36,285 bases of DNA from a virus, in the IMG/VR virus record IMGVR_UViG_3300025030_000283, positions 1-36,285 of that record; one strand, written 5' to 3'. The notes under the pieces were generated by a model that was given only the letters and a program-made list of their open reading frames with translations, was not told the origin of the DNA and searched no databases. Shown in pieces: positions 6,946 to 13,570 of the stretch (its first letter is position 1; every line of letters begins with the position of its first letter). Both the position numbers and the translations under genes were made by a program.

Positions 6946-7131
6946 ATGATTAAACGCGAGTTCAACGAGGGCAACGGGATGTTCAAACGGATCTTCAAAT
7001 GGATCAAGTGCCAAAAGTACCGCGAGTATCGCCGGATCAGCGATCACCGCGCCACCAGCCTTGCGGTCCAGCTCACCCTGTCCGGCTCCCTCACACCTCA
7101 CCGGGCCATATCCAGCGTCAGCAGCAAGTAG
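6946..7131 (+). CDS. Small basic hypothetical protein
   Basis: 61 residues, with GGAGG a few bases before the ATG. The N-terminal half is basic and aromatic (FKRIFKWIKCQKYREYRRI), the C-terminal half Ser/Thr-rich. No family recognised. Sits in the run of small early genes with short gaps. Confidence 0.6.
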   Translation: MIKREFNEGNGMFKRIFKWIKCQKYREYRRISDHRATSLAVQLTLSGSLTPHRAISSVSSK

Positions 7132-7141
7132 GAGTTGAGAG

Positions 7142-7318
7142 ATGGCGATTGTCGAGGGCGCAAAGATCAACGCACAGGGGGAGATTCCGGGGGGCGGGCC
7201 TGAGTGGGCCTGCGGGAAGTTCGGACAGGAAGGGCACGATTACATGACCTGCCCGCACTGCAAGGAGTGGTTCAACACCTACATGGCGGCCAAGGCCAGC
7301 ATCAGAAAGGCTGCATAA
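7142..7318 (+). CDS. Small zinc-finger-like hypothetical protein
   Basis: 58 residues, AGGAG seven bases before the ATG. The centre reads EWACGKFGQEGHDYMTCPHCKEW, with Cys, His, and a CPHC pair that could bind zinc. This gene lies between 6946-7131 and the DUF3164 gene and is spaced like its neighbours. Function unknown. Confidence 0.6.
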   Translation: MAIVEGAKINAQGEIPGGGPEWACGKFGQEGHDYMTCPHCKEWFNTYMAAKASIRKAA

Positions 7319-7343
7319 CTAAACAGGACAAGGAGAAGCAAGG

Positions 7344-7964
7344 ATGGCAAGCACAGCAACTCAAGTACCGGCAGGATACATGAAGGACGCCATGGGGAGG
7401 CTGGTCCCCGAGGAGATGGTCAGGGAGATAGACAAGCTCCGCGACCAGACGGTGCGCCGGATCGTCGCCGTGGCGCTGGCCACCGCCGAGGCAGTCAAGC
7501 AGTTCAAAATGACGGCAGACGCTGACATCGCGGCCTTCACCAGCATCTCCGCCGAGGACTACGGCACCAACCTGGGCGGCGTCAAGGGGAACATCACCCT
7601 CAGGAGCTACGACGGCAAGTACAAGGTCTGCAGGGACATCGCAGAAAGCCTGGTCTTTGACGAGCGCCTCCAGGTTGCCAAGGCCCTGATAGACGAGTGC
7701 ATCAACAGCTGGGCCGAGGGCTCCGACGCCAAGATCCGCACGCTGATCCTGGACAGCTTCCAAGTCGACAAGCAGGGCCGGGTGAACACCAAGCGCATCT
7801 TGAGTCTCAGGAAGCTCAACATCGACGACCCCACCTGGAAGCGCGCCATGGACGCCATAGGCGAAAGCGTCCAGGTAGCCGGTTCGAGGGCTTTCATCCG
7901 CATCTACGAGCGCCAGGAAGACGACAGCTACAAGCTGATCAACGTCGATCTGGCCTCGCTGTAG
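7344..7964 (+). CDS. DUF3164 family phage protein
   Basis: 206 residues. The sequence carries the features I associate with DUF3164 proteins of Mu-like phages: GYMKDAMGRLVPEEMV near the start, the AEDYGTNLGGVKGNITL stretch, DGKYKV, the VDKQGRVNTKRILSLRKL segment and SRAFIRIYER near the end. These proteins are encoded in the early/middle region between MuB and GemA. Their biochemical role is not established; some copies are misnamed sulfate transporters. Confidence 0.88.
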   Translation: MASTATQVPAGYMKDAMGRLVPEEMVREIDKLRDQTVRRIVAVALATAEAVKQFKMTADADIAAFTSISAEDYGTNLGGVKGNITLRSYDGKYKVCRDIAESLVFDERLQVAKALIDECINSWAEGSDAKIRTLILDSFQVDKQGRVNTKRILSLRKLNIDDPTWKRAMDAIGESVQVAGSRAFIRIYERQEDDSYKLINVDLASL

Positions 7965-7975
7965 TGAGGTGCTTT

Positions 7976-8176
7976 ATGAAGCCTCCCTACTACCGCGTCA
8001 CTGCGGATTGTCCCGAGTGCGGCACTGTCGAGGTCGAGCGTAAACCGCACCGGCTGGCCGGGCAGAGGCTGGATTCGGGCGGGATCGTTCAACCGGAGCC
8101 GCAAAGCATCGTGCACACCTGCGGCTATCACGCCAAGGTAACCAGCGCCGTGCTGGTGAAGAAAGAGGTGGCCTGA
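7976..8176 (+). CDS. Zinc-ribbon-like small protein
   Basis: 66 residues from ATG 7976, with GAGGT five to six bases before it. ADCPECGTVEV gives one CxxC; a single Cys in HTCGYH could complete a metal site. The stop codon overlaps the start of the next gene (TGATG). Function unknown. Confidence 0.6.
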   Translation: MKPPYYRVTADCPECGTVEVERKPHRLAGQRLDSGGIVQPEPQSIVHTCGYHAKVTSAVLVKKEVA

Positions 8177-8367
8177 TGATGTGGATTCCCTGCGCCAAGC
8201 AGCTCCCCGACAGCGACCAGACTGTCATGACCTACGACCCGAACAGCAACGAGCCGGTCTGGCCCGGCTACCACGACGGGGAGCAGTGGTGGTGCATTTC
8301 GGGGCTGGCCCTGCCGGCCCCCAGGGTGACCCACTGGATGCCCTTCCCGGAGCCTCCGCAGGTATAG
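8176..8367 (+). CDS. DUF551 domain protein
   Basis: 63 residues starting MMWIPCAKQLPDSDQTV and ending VTHWMPFPEPP. The W-I-P start and the THWMP-PEPP ending are the hallmarks of DUF551, a small domain frequent in phages and of unknown function. Start overlaps the previous stop by one base (TGATG). Confidence 0.8.
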   Translation: MMWIPCAKQLPDSDQTVMTYDPNSNEPVWPGYHDGEQWWCISGLALPAPRVTHWMPFPEPPQV

Positions 8368-8374
8368 GTGCGAA

Positions 8375-8413
8375 ACAGGGCGAGAGCCCTGTCATCTGGA
8401 GGTGGCGCTCCAG
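8375..8413 (+). other. Two tandem hairpins between small early genes
   Basis: ACAGGGC-GAGA-GCCCTGT (8375-8392) has a perfect 7-bp stem with a GNRA tetraloop. CTGGAG-GTGGCG-CTCCAG (8396-8413) has a perfect 6-bp stem. No T tract follows, so they are more likely mRNA stability or processing elements than terminators. Confidence 0.45.
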
Positions 8414-8444
8414 GTCTGATGATGCAGCCAAAGGGAGATGATCG

Positions 8445-8525
8445 ATGCTCGACCCGACCAGCCTAGAAGTCAACCTGCTCGCCTTTCTGGCCGGCTACAT
8501 GTTTATTCGCTGCATAGCGAGGTGA
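8445..8525 (+). CDS. 26-residue predicted membrane peptide
   Basis: Reads MLDPTSLEVNLLAFLAGYMF and ends RCIAR, with one hydrophobic segment. A GGGAG box lies nine bases before the ATG, and the next gene begins three bases after its stop. Size is at the limit for calling a gene; spacing and RBS are the support. Confidence 0.45.
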   Translation: MLDPTSLEVNLLAFLAGYMFIRCIAR

Positions 8526-8528
8526 GAC

Positions 8529-8948
8529 GTGATCTGCCGTTCTGAGCCCTGCAAGTACCACGGCTGGCTGCTCCTGGAGGAGTGGTGCCGCCACCCGGAG
8601 CACCTGGAGCAGCTCCACCCCGGCCGCGCCTGCGCCCTGATGGCTGCAGGCGGCAAGTGTCCGAGCTTCGTGGACTGGGAGGCGAAGGTGATGCCCGGCA
8701 CAGAGCCGCCCTGGCCGATGCCGGTGGTGATGCAGCAACTGATAGCCGTGATAGCGGTATCGACAGCAGAGGAACTAACGGACTCGGCTTGTGCGGCGCG
8801 GCCGCACGAAGCCGTGGTTAGACATTTACAGGAGTTACCTTGGAAAAGATGGTGCTTGACCCCTGCTGCGGCAGCCGCATGTTCTGGTTTGACAAGCGAG
8901 ATGCCCGCGTCGTCTTCGGTGATATCCGAAACGAGACGATCACGGTGA
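8529..8948 (+). CDS. Cys/His-containing hypothetical protein with long 3' overlap
   Basis: 139 residues from GTG 8529 as read. The first ~75 residues (CKYHGWLLLEEWC, HPGRACALMAAGGKCPSFVDWE) look natural and contain several Cys/His that could bind metal. The last ~30 residues are low-complexity Ala/Ser and lie inside the methyltransferase gene that starts at 8840. A strong hairpin (8785-8814) lies between. The original gene may have ended earlier, with this tail gained by a frameshift or point loss of the stop; function unknown. Confidence 0.5.
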   Translation: MICRSEPCKYHGWLLLEEWCRHPEHLEQLHPGRACALMAAGGKCPSFVDWEAKVMPGTEPPWPMPVVMQQLIAVIAVSTAEELTDSACAARPHEAVVRHLQELPWKRWCLTPAAAAACSGLTSEMPASSSVISETRRSR

Positions 8949-9331
8949 CGGATAGGTCGCACAAAGAGGACGGCACGCGCACCCTGAGCATCGAGCCGGA
9001 CATGCACATGGATTTCCGTGCGATGCCGTTCCCCGACGGCTCTTTCCGCCTGGTCGTGTTCGATCCGCCGCATCTGGTCAGGGCTGGGGCCGACAGTTGG
9101 CTGAAGGCGAAGTACGGCAAACTGGACGTGGCCACGTGGCGCGAAGATCTGCGGGCGGGGTTCGCTGAGTGCTTCCGGGTGTTGCAACCCGGTGGAGTGC
9201 TGATTTTCAAATGGAACGAAACGCAGATCAAGGTGGCGGAGGTTCTGGCGCTTACGGATCGGCGACCGCTGTTCGGTCATCCCTCTGGCAAGCGGAGCAA
9301 CACCCACTGGATTACGTTTCTGGCTGTCTAA
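8840..9331 (+). CDS. Class I SAM-dependent methyltransferase, DNA MTase-like
   Basis: 163 residues from a TTG at 8840, preceded by AGGAG with six bases spacing; ATG 8849 is an alternative. SAM-binding motif I is LDPCCGSRMFWF (residues 6-17) and the catalytic motif is VVFDPPHLV (73-80), a DPPY-like box typical of amino (N4/N6) DNA methyltransferases. HTHWITF-like ending NTHWITFLAV is seen in small phage MTases. No target-recognition domain is visible, so specificity is unknown. Likely role is self-modification against host restriction (inference). Confidence 0.8.
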   Translation: MEKMVLDPCCGSRMFWFDKRDARVVFGDIRNETITVTDRSHKEDGTRTLSIEPDMHMDFRAMPFPDGSFRLVVFDPPHLVRAGADSWLKAKYGKLDVATWREDLRAGFAECFRVLQPGGVLIFKWNETQIKVAEVLALTDRRPLFGHPSGKRSNTHWITFLAV

Positions 9332-9442
9332 CTAGTAATTGTCCCGGAGGCGGGATAGCAGCGGAGGGCTATCAACCGCAAACCCGCGCCAATAGCCACT
9401 TCCGCAGAGATAATGAAAACGCAAAAGCCGCCAGGAGGCGCA

Positions 9443-9865
9443 ATGGCAACCCCGAACCAAATCAAGAAAATTCACGCACTGAAGGGCGCGCTGAAGCTGG
9501 ACGACGAACTGTACCGCGAGCTGCTCGGCGGCTTCAAGGTGAAGAGTTCCACCAAGCTCTCCATCCCCAAGGCCGAGGAGCTGATCAAGCACCTCGAAGA
9601 GAAGGCGGTCGCGGCGGGTGTCTGGGAAAAGCGAAAGCCGGCTCGCGCCGCGAAGACAAGCCGGAAGCTTGCCGATGATGACCAGAGCAAGAAGATCCGC
9701 TCCCTTTGGCTCCAGCTGCACCAGGCAGGCAAGGTGCAGAACTCAAGCGAGGAAGCCCTCGCTACATACGTGAAGCGGATGTCCAAAGTCGCGGCATTGC
9801 AGTGGCTGAGCGTTAAAGAGGCTTCAACGGTTATTGAAGCCCTCAAGAAATGGCTGGCGAGGTGA
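9443..9865 (+). CDS. gemA: GemA-like regulatory protein (Mu gp16 family, DUF1018)
   Basis: 140 residues from ATG 9443, which has AGGAGG four bases upstream; an in-frame ATG at 9413 lacks a good RBS. The N-terminus ATPNQIKKIHALKGALKL and YRELLGGF, then SSTKLSIPKAEELIKHLE, are typical of GemA/DUF1018 proteins. In Mu, GemA (early gene) alters host gene expression and DNA topology. The second half adds QSKKIRSLWLQL and WLSVKEASTVIEALKKW, also usual for the family. Confidence 0.85.
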   Translation: MATPNQIKKIHALKGALKLDDELYRELLGGFKVKSSTKLSIPKAEELIKHLEEKAVAAGVWEKRKPARAAKTSRKLADDDQSKKIRSLWLQLHQAGKVQNSSEEALATYVKRMSKVAALQWLSVKEASTVIEALKKWLAR

Positions 9866-9869
9866 TTAA

Positions 9870-10061
9870 ATGGATCAGATAACATCAGGAGATAGAGCTG
9901 CGCTTAAATGTCTGCCGGCTGGCTGGTTTACCATCAACAGCCTGTCGCCCTTCGCAATCAGACGCCCGAAATGGCGGGTTCGCAGACTGTTTGCGCTTGG
10001 CCTCCTGGAAAAAGAACCGAATGTGGCAACTGGCACCCAATACAGAAAGGTCAAACAGTGA
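9870..10061 (+). CDS. Small winged-helix-like protein
   Basis: 63 residues with GAGGTG before the ATG. The order ALKCLPAGWFTINSLSPF then KWRVRRLFALGLLEK fits a small winged-helix fold of the kind found in phage early proteins. Its stop overlaps the GTG of the next gene (GTGA), so the two are probably coupled. DNA target unknown. Confidence 0.6.
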   Translation: MDQITSGDRAALKCLPAGWFTINSLSPFAIRRPKWRVRRLFALGLLEKEPNVATGTQYRKVKQ

Positions 10062-10834
10062 TTCTCCACTGCCCCTGCTGCCACGCTCAATACAGCATCG
10101 AAGCCCTCACCCAGGACGCGGCCGCGCGCGAGCTCCTCGGCATGCGCGGCGCCATGCCGCCCAACCTGCTGAGCTACCTGACCCTGTTCCGCTCCGAAAA
10201 GCGGGCCTTGAGCTTCGACCGCGCCCTGAAGCTGGCCAAGGAGGCGCTGCAACTCTCCGCCGATCCGGCGCAGCTCGACGCGGCCATGGCCGAGACCGTC
10301 GAGTCGATGCGAGCCAAGCGTGAGCAGGGCCAGGGCAAGCCGCTCAAGAACCACAACTATTTGCGGCGCGTCCTGGAGAGCACCCCGGCGGGCGGCGCGG
10401 TCGCCGCTCCCTCCCGGGAAAGGGCGGCCACAGGCACGAGCAAGCGCGCTCAGACCCTCGAAGCTCTTGTCGCGTGGGCTGGCGCTGACTGGCTGCGCAC
10501 CGAGATCTCCAACGGGTTACAGGCCCTGGTGGCGCTCTCCCTGGACAACACGCCTGCCGCCGACACCATCACCCGCACCGCCGACATCTGGAGCCACGTG
10601 CTCCTCAAGAGCATCACGCTGGACATCGAGGAGATCGACGCCCCCAGGGTGCGGCAGGCGTTCTCCGCGCTCCTCGCCAAAACCGGTGGCCGCTGGCCCG
10701 AGCCGAGCACCCTGAAGGACCTGATACCGAAACGCCCCCAGCGCCGGGCGGTGGAATACGTCGAGTCGGAAGACGCCCGCGAGAGAGGACGGGAGGCGGC
10801 CAGGGCGCTCAAGGCCGCCGTAGGAGTTAAATAA
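10058..10834 (+). CDS. Zinc-ribbon phage protein of the middle region
   Basis: 258 residues from GTG 10058, overlapping the previous stop, with AAAGG seven bases upstream. It opens with ILHCPCCHAQYSIEAL, a two-Cys knuckle, then a helical segment NLLSYLTLFRSEKRALSFDRALKLA. The rest is helical, ending in a charged tail. Proteins of this shape directly precede the Mor-like activator in several Mu-like prophages; a link to replication is possible but not shown. Stop and next start overlap by one base. Confidence 0.7.
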   Translation: MILHCPCCHAQYSIEALTQDAAARELLGMRGAMPPNLLSYLTLFRSEKRALSFDRALKLAKEALQLSADPAQLDAAMAETVESMRAKREQGQGKPLKNHNYLRRVLESTPAGGAVAAPSRERAATGTSKRAQTLEALVAWAGADWLRTEISNGLQALVALSLDNTPAADTITRTADIWSHVLLKSITLDIEEIDAPRVRQAFSALLAKTGGRWPEPSTLKDLIPKRPQRRAVEYVESEDARERGREAARALKAAVGVK

Positions 10835-11400
10835 TGTCGCTGATCATCGACTACTACCCGGAGACGCTCCGGGACATTCACGACAAGATTCTGTATGCCA
10901 TCACCGGCGAGGAAGTCACCGCCCCGGCAGCCGCGATAGCCGTCCAGGTCACCGAGTGGATACGGCACAACTGGGCCGCCCGCACCCTCACCCGCAAATG
11001 GTGGGGGCTGATGGGAGGGGGGGCGGATGCGGGGCAGAGCGGCACCCTGATAGAGGTGTCCGTTGATCCGGTCCGCTCGCACCGTGGCCGGCAACTGCGC
11101 GCCGTCGCCTGGGGCATCCTCGCCACCAGCCCCGACGGCTGGCGCGACATCTGCCGCGTCGCCACTGTCATCGCGGTCGCGGTGGAATCGGAATGGTCCA
11201 GGACCACCATCTACATCCCCTCCGGCAAGGAGGTCGACCGGGCCATCCGCGATGCCGGGGTGTGGCTGGACTTCAGCCACCTGGACACCATCGACAGGGT
11301 CATCGCCAAATACGGGCTGTCTCAGCGGCAGATCTACGAGATCGCCCGGCGCGTCCAGGACGACCGGGACCTGCGGGAGCAACCCTCCTTCGGTTTCTAA
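10834..11400 (+). CDS. Mor/C-type transcription activator
   Basis: 188 residues. The C-terminal half carries the Mor-type pattern: IYIPSGKEVDRAIRDAGVWLDF, then a helix-turn-helix in IAKYGLSQRQIYEIARRV. Mu Mor and C bind dyads upstream of middle/late promoters and recruit RNA polymerase. The N-terminal half (about 1-100) is a longer extension than in Mor (129 residues) and includes a Gly-rich loop. Being the last gene before a terminator and just ahead of the lysis/head genes fits a late-gene switch. Confidence 0.82.
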   Translation: MSLIIDYYPETLRDIHDKILYAITGEEVTAPAAAIAVQVTEWIRHNWAARTLTRKWWGLMGGGADAGQSGTLIEVSVDPVRSHRGRQLRAVAWGILATSPDGWRDICRVATVIAVAVESEWSRTTIYIPSGKEVDRAIRDAGVWLDFSHLDTIDRVIAKYGLSQRQIYEIARRVQDDRDLREQPSFGF

Positions 11401-11407
11401 ATACCCG

Positions 11408-11434
11408 TTGACCTTTCTGCCGGATTGCTATACA
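11408..11434 (+). promoter_or_regulatory. Possible promoter upstream of the terminator
   Basis: TTGACC at 11408-11413 and TATACA at 11429-11434 with a 15-base spacer. The spacer is short, so it would be weak or need an activator. A transcript starting near 11441 would meet the terminator at 11455-11492 almost at once. Confidence 0.3.
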
Positions 11435-11454
11435 AGGCAGAGTTGATTACCAAA

Positions 11455-11492
11455 AAAGCCCCTAATCCTCGTGATTTAGGGGCTTTCTTTTT
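11455..11492 (+). terminator. Rho-independent terminator ending the early/middle operon
   Basis: AAAGCCCCTAA (11455-11465) pairs perfectly with TTAGGGGCTTT (11476-11486) across a 10-base loop, followed by CTTTTTT. The A-rich left flank makes it usable in both directions. Confidence 0.88.
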
Positions 11493-11559
11493 AGCGATCC
11501 CGCAAAAGCCAAACACCCGCCAATCCTGTAAATTCCCCCCTGTCCATTGCAATTGAATC

Positions 11560-11593
11560 GGCCGCCCAGGTTCCTCTCCTTTCCTGGGCGGCC
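11560..11593 (+). promoter_or_regulatory. Perfect 11-bp inverted repeat before the lysis operon
   Basis: GGCCGCCCAGG (11560-11570) and CCTGGGCGGCC (11583-11593) flank a pyrimidine-only 12-base spacer. No T tract follows, and a GGAGG box and the endolysin ATG come about 20 bases later. It may be an activator-binding dyad for the Mor-like protein or an mRNA hairpin controlling translation. The stretch 11401-11614 holds no gene. Confidence 0.55.
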
Positions 11594-11614
11594 ACCCTTT
11601 CCCCTGGAGGTCAT

Positions 11615-12214
11615 ATGCCCCTGTCGCAAGATCAACTCGTCGAGCGGTTCGAACGGCTGATATTAGCCAACGAACTCTCCAACAGCCTGGCCCACGCCTA
11701 CAGGTTCAGCGACCCGGACGGCGTGAGAAGCGGCAAGTCGGGCTGGTCCTTTGGCCGCTCCCAGTTCGACGTGCAGAACAACCCGCTGGCCTTGAAGTGC
11801 CTGTCGGAGTGCGGCCTTGACGACACGGTCATCAAGGGGATCGTGAACCAGACCATCGACGTTGCCCCCTTCAACGCCAAGCTCCGCGCCGCCTCGGCCG
11901 TCATCGACCGTTACGACGCGGTTCAGTTCAAAGCCTGCATCTGCAAGGCCCAGGCCCTCGTTAAGAAGCACGGCATCGTGCTGGAGGGCGATATGGCGCT
12001 TCTGGCCATCGCGGACTACGACAACCAGTATTACCTGAGCGACCGCGACAAGCCCGGCTACCTGGTCCATTACCTGAAACGCCTCGGCCGCCCGGTGTTC
12101 GCCAGGGACATCCTGACCTTCAAGCTTTTGCACACCGCCTACGGAGAGAAGGCACCCGGCGACTGCAAGCGCCGTTACACCAACCTGGTTGACATCATGA
12201 AGGAGGCAGCATGA
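11615..12214 (+). CDS. Endolysin-like protein (lysozyme-type fold)
   Basis: 199 residues with CTGGAGG before the ATG. Glu20 in LILANELSNSLAHAYRFSD could be the catalytic acid, followed by SGKSGWSFGRSQFDVQNNP, a Ser/Gly/Gln motif like that of lysozyme-fold muramidases and transglycosylases. It opens the lysis/late block, where Mu has its lysozyme gene (gp22). No signal peptide or membrane segment. The family assignment is by motif pattern only. Overlaps the next gene by four bases. Confidence 0.6.
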   Translation: MPLSQDQLVERFERLILANELSNSLAHAYRFSDPDGVRSGKSGWSFGRSQFDVQNNPLALKCLSECGLDDTVIKGIVNQTIDVAPFNAKLRAASAVIDRYDAVQFKACICKAQALVKKHGIVLEGDMALLAIADYDNQYYLSDRDKPGYLVHYLKRLGRPVFARDILTFKLLHTAYGEKAPGDCKRRYTNLVDIMKEAA

Positions 12215-12627
12215 CGCAACTCTACGCCCCGTCAAGCTACGTAGCCGCCTCCCCCCAGGTGCGCGCGCAGGTGGTGAACGGCTGCGGTCCCGGCGGCTGG
12301 AAAGTCGATTTGGTACCGGACCGCATGTACGGCCTCGACGTCTCCGCCGCCTGCGACATCCACGACTGGATGTACACCGTGGGCCTCACCCTGGCCGACA
12401 AAGAGGAAGCCGATCGCGTCTTCCTGAATAACCTGCTGCGCCTGATCGACTCGGCCCCCGGCTGGATCGGCCAACTCTGGCTGGTGAAGAAGCTGCGCCG
12501 CACCCGCGCGCGGGTCTACTACGAAGCCGTGCATCACTTCGGCGGCCCGGCCTTCTGGTCCGGTAAGAACCCCGAAGACAACATGGTCCCGGTACTACTT
12601 GCTGGCGCCGCAGTCAGCGGGAGGTAG
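12211..12627 (+). CDS. Phospholipase-A2-like protein
   Basis: 138 residues, coupled to the endolysin gene by an ATGA overlap. NGCGPGGW (23-30) is followed by YGLDVSAACDIHDWMYTVG (40-58). The CxxHDxxY box with His51-Asp52, and the Gly-Cys-Gly segment upstream that would be the calcium loop, match the PLA2 superfamily active site. PLA2 enzymes cut the sn-2 ester of phospholipids; parvovirus capsids and some prophage exotoxins carry this domain. Beside an endolysin it may attack the cell membrane at lysis or help virion entry (inference). No signal peptide is visible. Confidence 0.6.
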   Translation: MTQLYAPSSYVAASPQVRAQVVNGCGPGGWKVDLVPDRMYGLDVSAACDIHDWMYTVGLTLADKEEADRVFLNNLLRLIDSAPGWIGQLWLVKKLRRTRARVYYEAVHHFGGPAFWSGKNPEDNMVPVLLAGAAVSGR

Positions 12628-12633
12628 CGAAAC

Positions 12634-12936
12634 ATGGCAGCCATCAACCTGACAGCCGGGGACACCCGGCCCAGCCGAATGACCTACAAGGTGAACGGCC
12701 GGGCGGTCGACATCACCGGCTATCAGTTCACGCTCAAGATCGGCTACGACCAGGCGGTGCTGGCCAAGGTCGCGGCTATCGTCGACGCCGCTAACGGGAT
12801 CATCGAATTCCCCTGGGCACCCGCCGACCTGGTCGCGGGCAGCTGGGCGGCCGAGGTCCTGGTGGTGGATGCAGATGGCAAGGAGAAAACGCACAAGATC
12901 GCCGGGCGGCTGGCTATCGGCTCCAGGATGGAGTGA
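12634..12936 (+). CDS. Baseplate upper-protein-like (BppU N-terminal type) protein
   Basis: 100 residues. GDTRPSRMTYKVNGRAVDITGYQFTLKIGY followed by alternating strands and a WAAEVLVVDADGKEKT ending resembles the Ig-like N-terminal domain of phage baseplate BppU/fibre proteins. Such domains anchor fibres to virions. Its position in the lysis block, far from the other tail genes, is unusual. Function inferred from pattern only. Confidence 0.5.
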   Translation: MAAINLTAGDTRPSRMTYKVNGRAVDITGYQFTLKIGYDQAVLAKVAAIVDAANGIIEFPWAPADLVAGSWAAEVLVVDADGKEKTHKIAGRLAIGSRME

Positions 12937-13199
12937 TGCCGGTCATCTATCCCCAGGCGCTGCTGGAGTTCCAGGCTGAGCCGGTGCTTGGTTTAGTTCA
13001 GGACGATATCGCGCTGCTCTTCCTGGCTGAGACCGGTGATGTGAGCTTTAACCCCGAACCAGCCATGGCCTTTGATTTCTCGCCTTACACCGTGGTGCTC
13101 GTACCGGTGGACGGCGCGGCGCTGTACAACGAGGACAGCGGAGCCTTCCTCTTCAACGAGGACTCGAACGTATCGCTTTTTGCGGAGGAACCAACATGA
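12936..13199 (+). CDS. Acidic small hypothetical protein
   Basis: 87 residues from ATG 12936 (a GTG at 12933 is directly before). Strongly acidic, strand-rich, with a tandem-like ending LYNEDSGAFLFNEDSNVSLF in which NEDS recurs. No family recognised. It overlaps both neighbours by a few bases, indicating one operon, and might be a structural or fibre-related protein. Confidence 0.55.
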   Translation: MPVIYPQALLEFQAEPVLGLVQDDIALLFLAETGDVSFNPEPAMAFDFSPYTVVLVPVDGAALYNEDSGAFLFNEDSNVSLFAEEPT

Positions 13200-13558
13200 T
13201 TCGCACCTGTCTCATCCTCGCCCTGGTCGCGGTAGCGGCCACCTCTCACGCCGCCGATCCGCCGCAGGGGCAGAGCATGCTGAGCTACTTCCAGACCCGG
13301 TTGCCGGCCACCGTGCCCCCCGCGTCCACCGACACCATCCCGATCATGCAGGTCAGCGGCGCGGCCATGAGGATGGTCAAGCCCGCAGATCTAAGCGTCG
13401 GCAAAGTAGCGTCAACCAGCGACGGCGCCGTGGTCACCGTGAAGCAGGGGCCTACCGAGGCCGCGACCGCCAACAAGTTCGAGGTGCGCGACCACGCCGG
13501 CAACCTCACCATGGTCATCACCGCCACCGGAGCCATGCGGTTCTTCAACACCCCTTAA
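13196..13558 (+). CDS. Exported small hypothetical protein
   Basis: 120 residues, with GGAGG before the ATG. Residues 1-20 (MIRTCLILALVAVAATSHAA) form a signal peptide with a probable cut after SHA or HAA. The mature part is small and strand-rich, ending GAMRFFNTP. Encoded between the acidic protein and the fibre-assembly-like gene. Function unknown; an envelope role in lysis or exclusion is possible. Confidence 0.65.
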   Translation: MIRTCLILALVAVAATSHAADPPQGQSMLSYFQTRLPATVPPASTDTIPIMQVSGAAMRMVKPADLSVGKVASTSDGAVVTVKQGPTEAATANKFEVRDHAGNLTMVITATGAMRFFNTP

Positions 13559-13570
13559 AGGAGGTTCGTC

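Noticed and set aside
9342-9373. Small hairpins TCCCG/CGGGA and GATAGC/GCTATC before the GemA gene
   Set aside because: Short, mutually overlapping stems of the sort common in GC-rich sequence; not enough to call an element.
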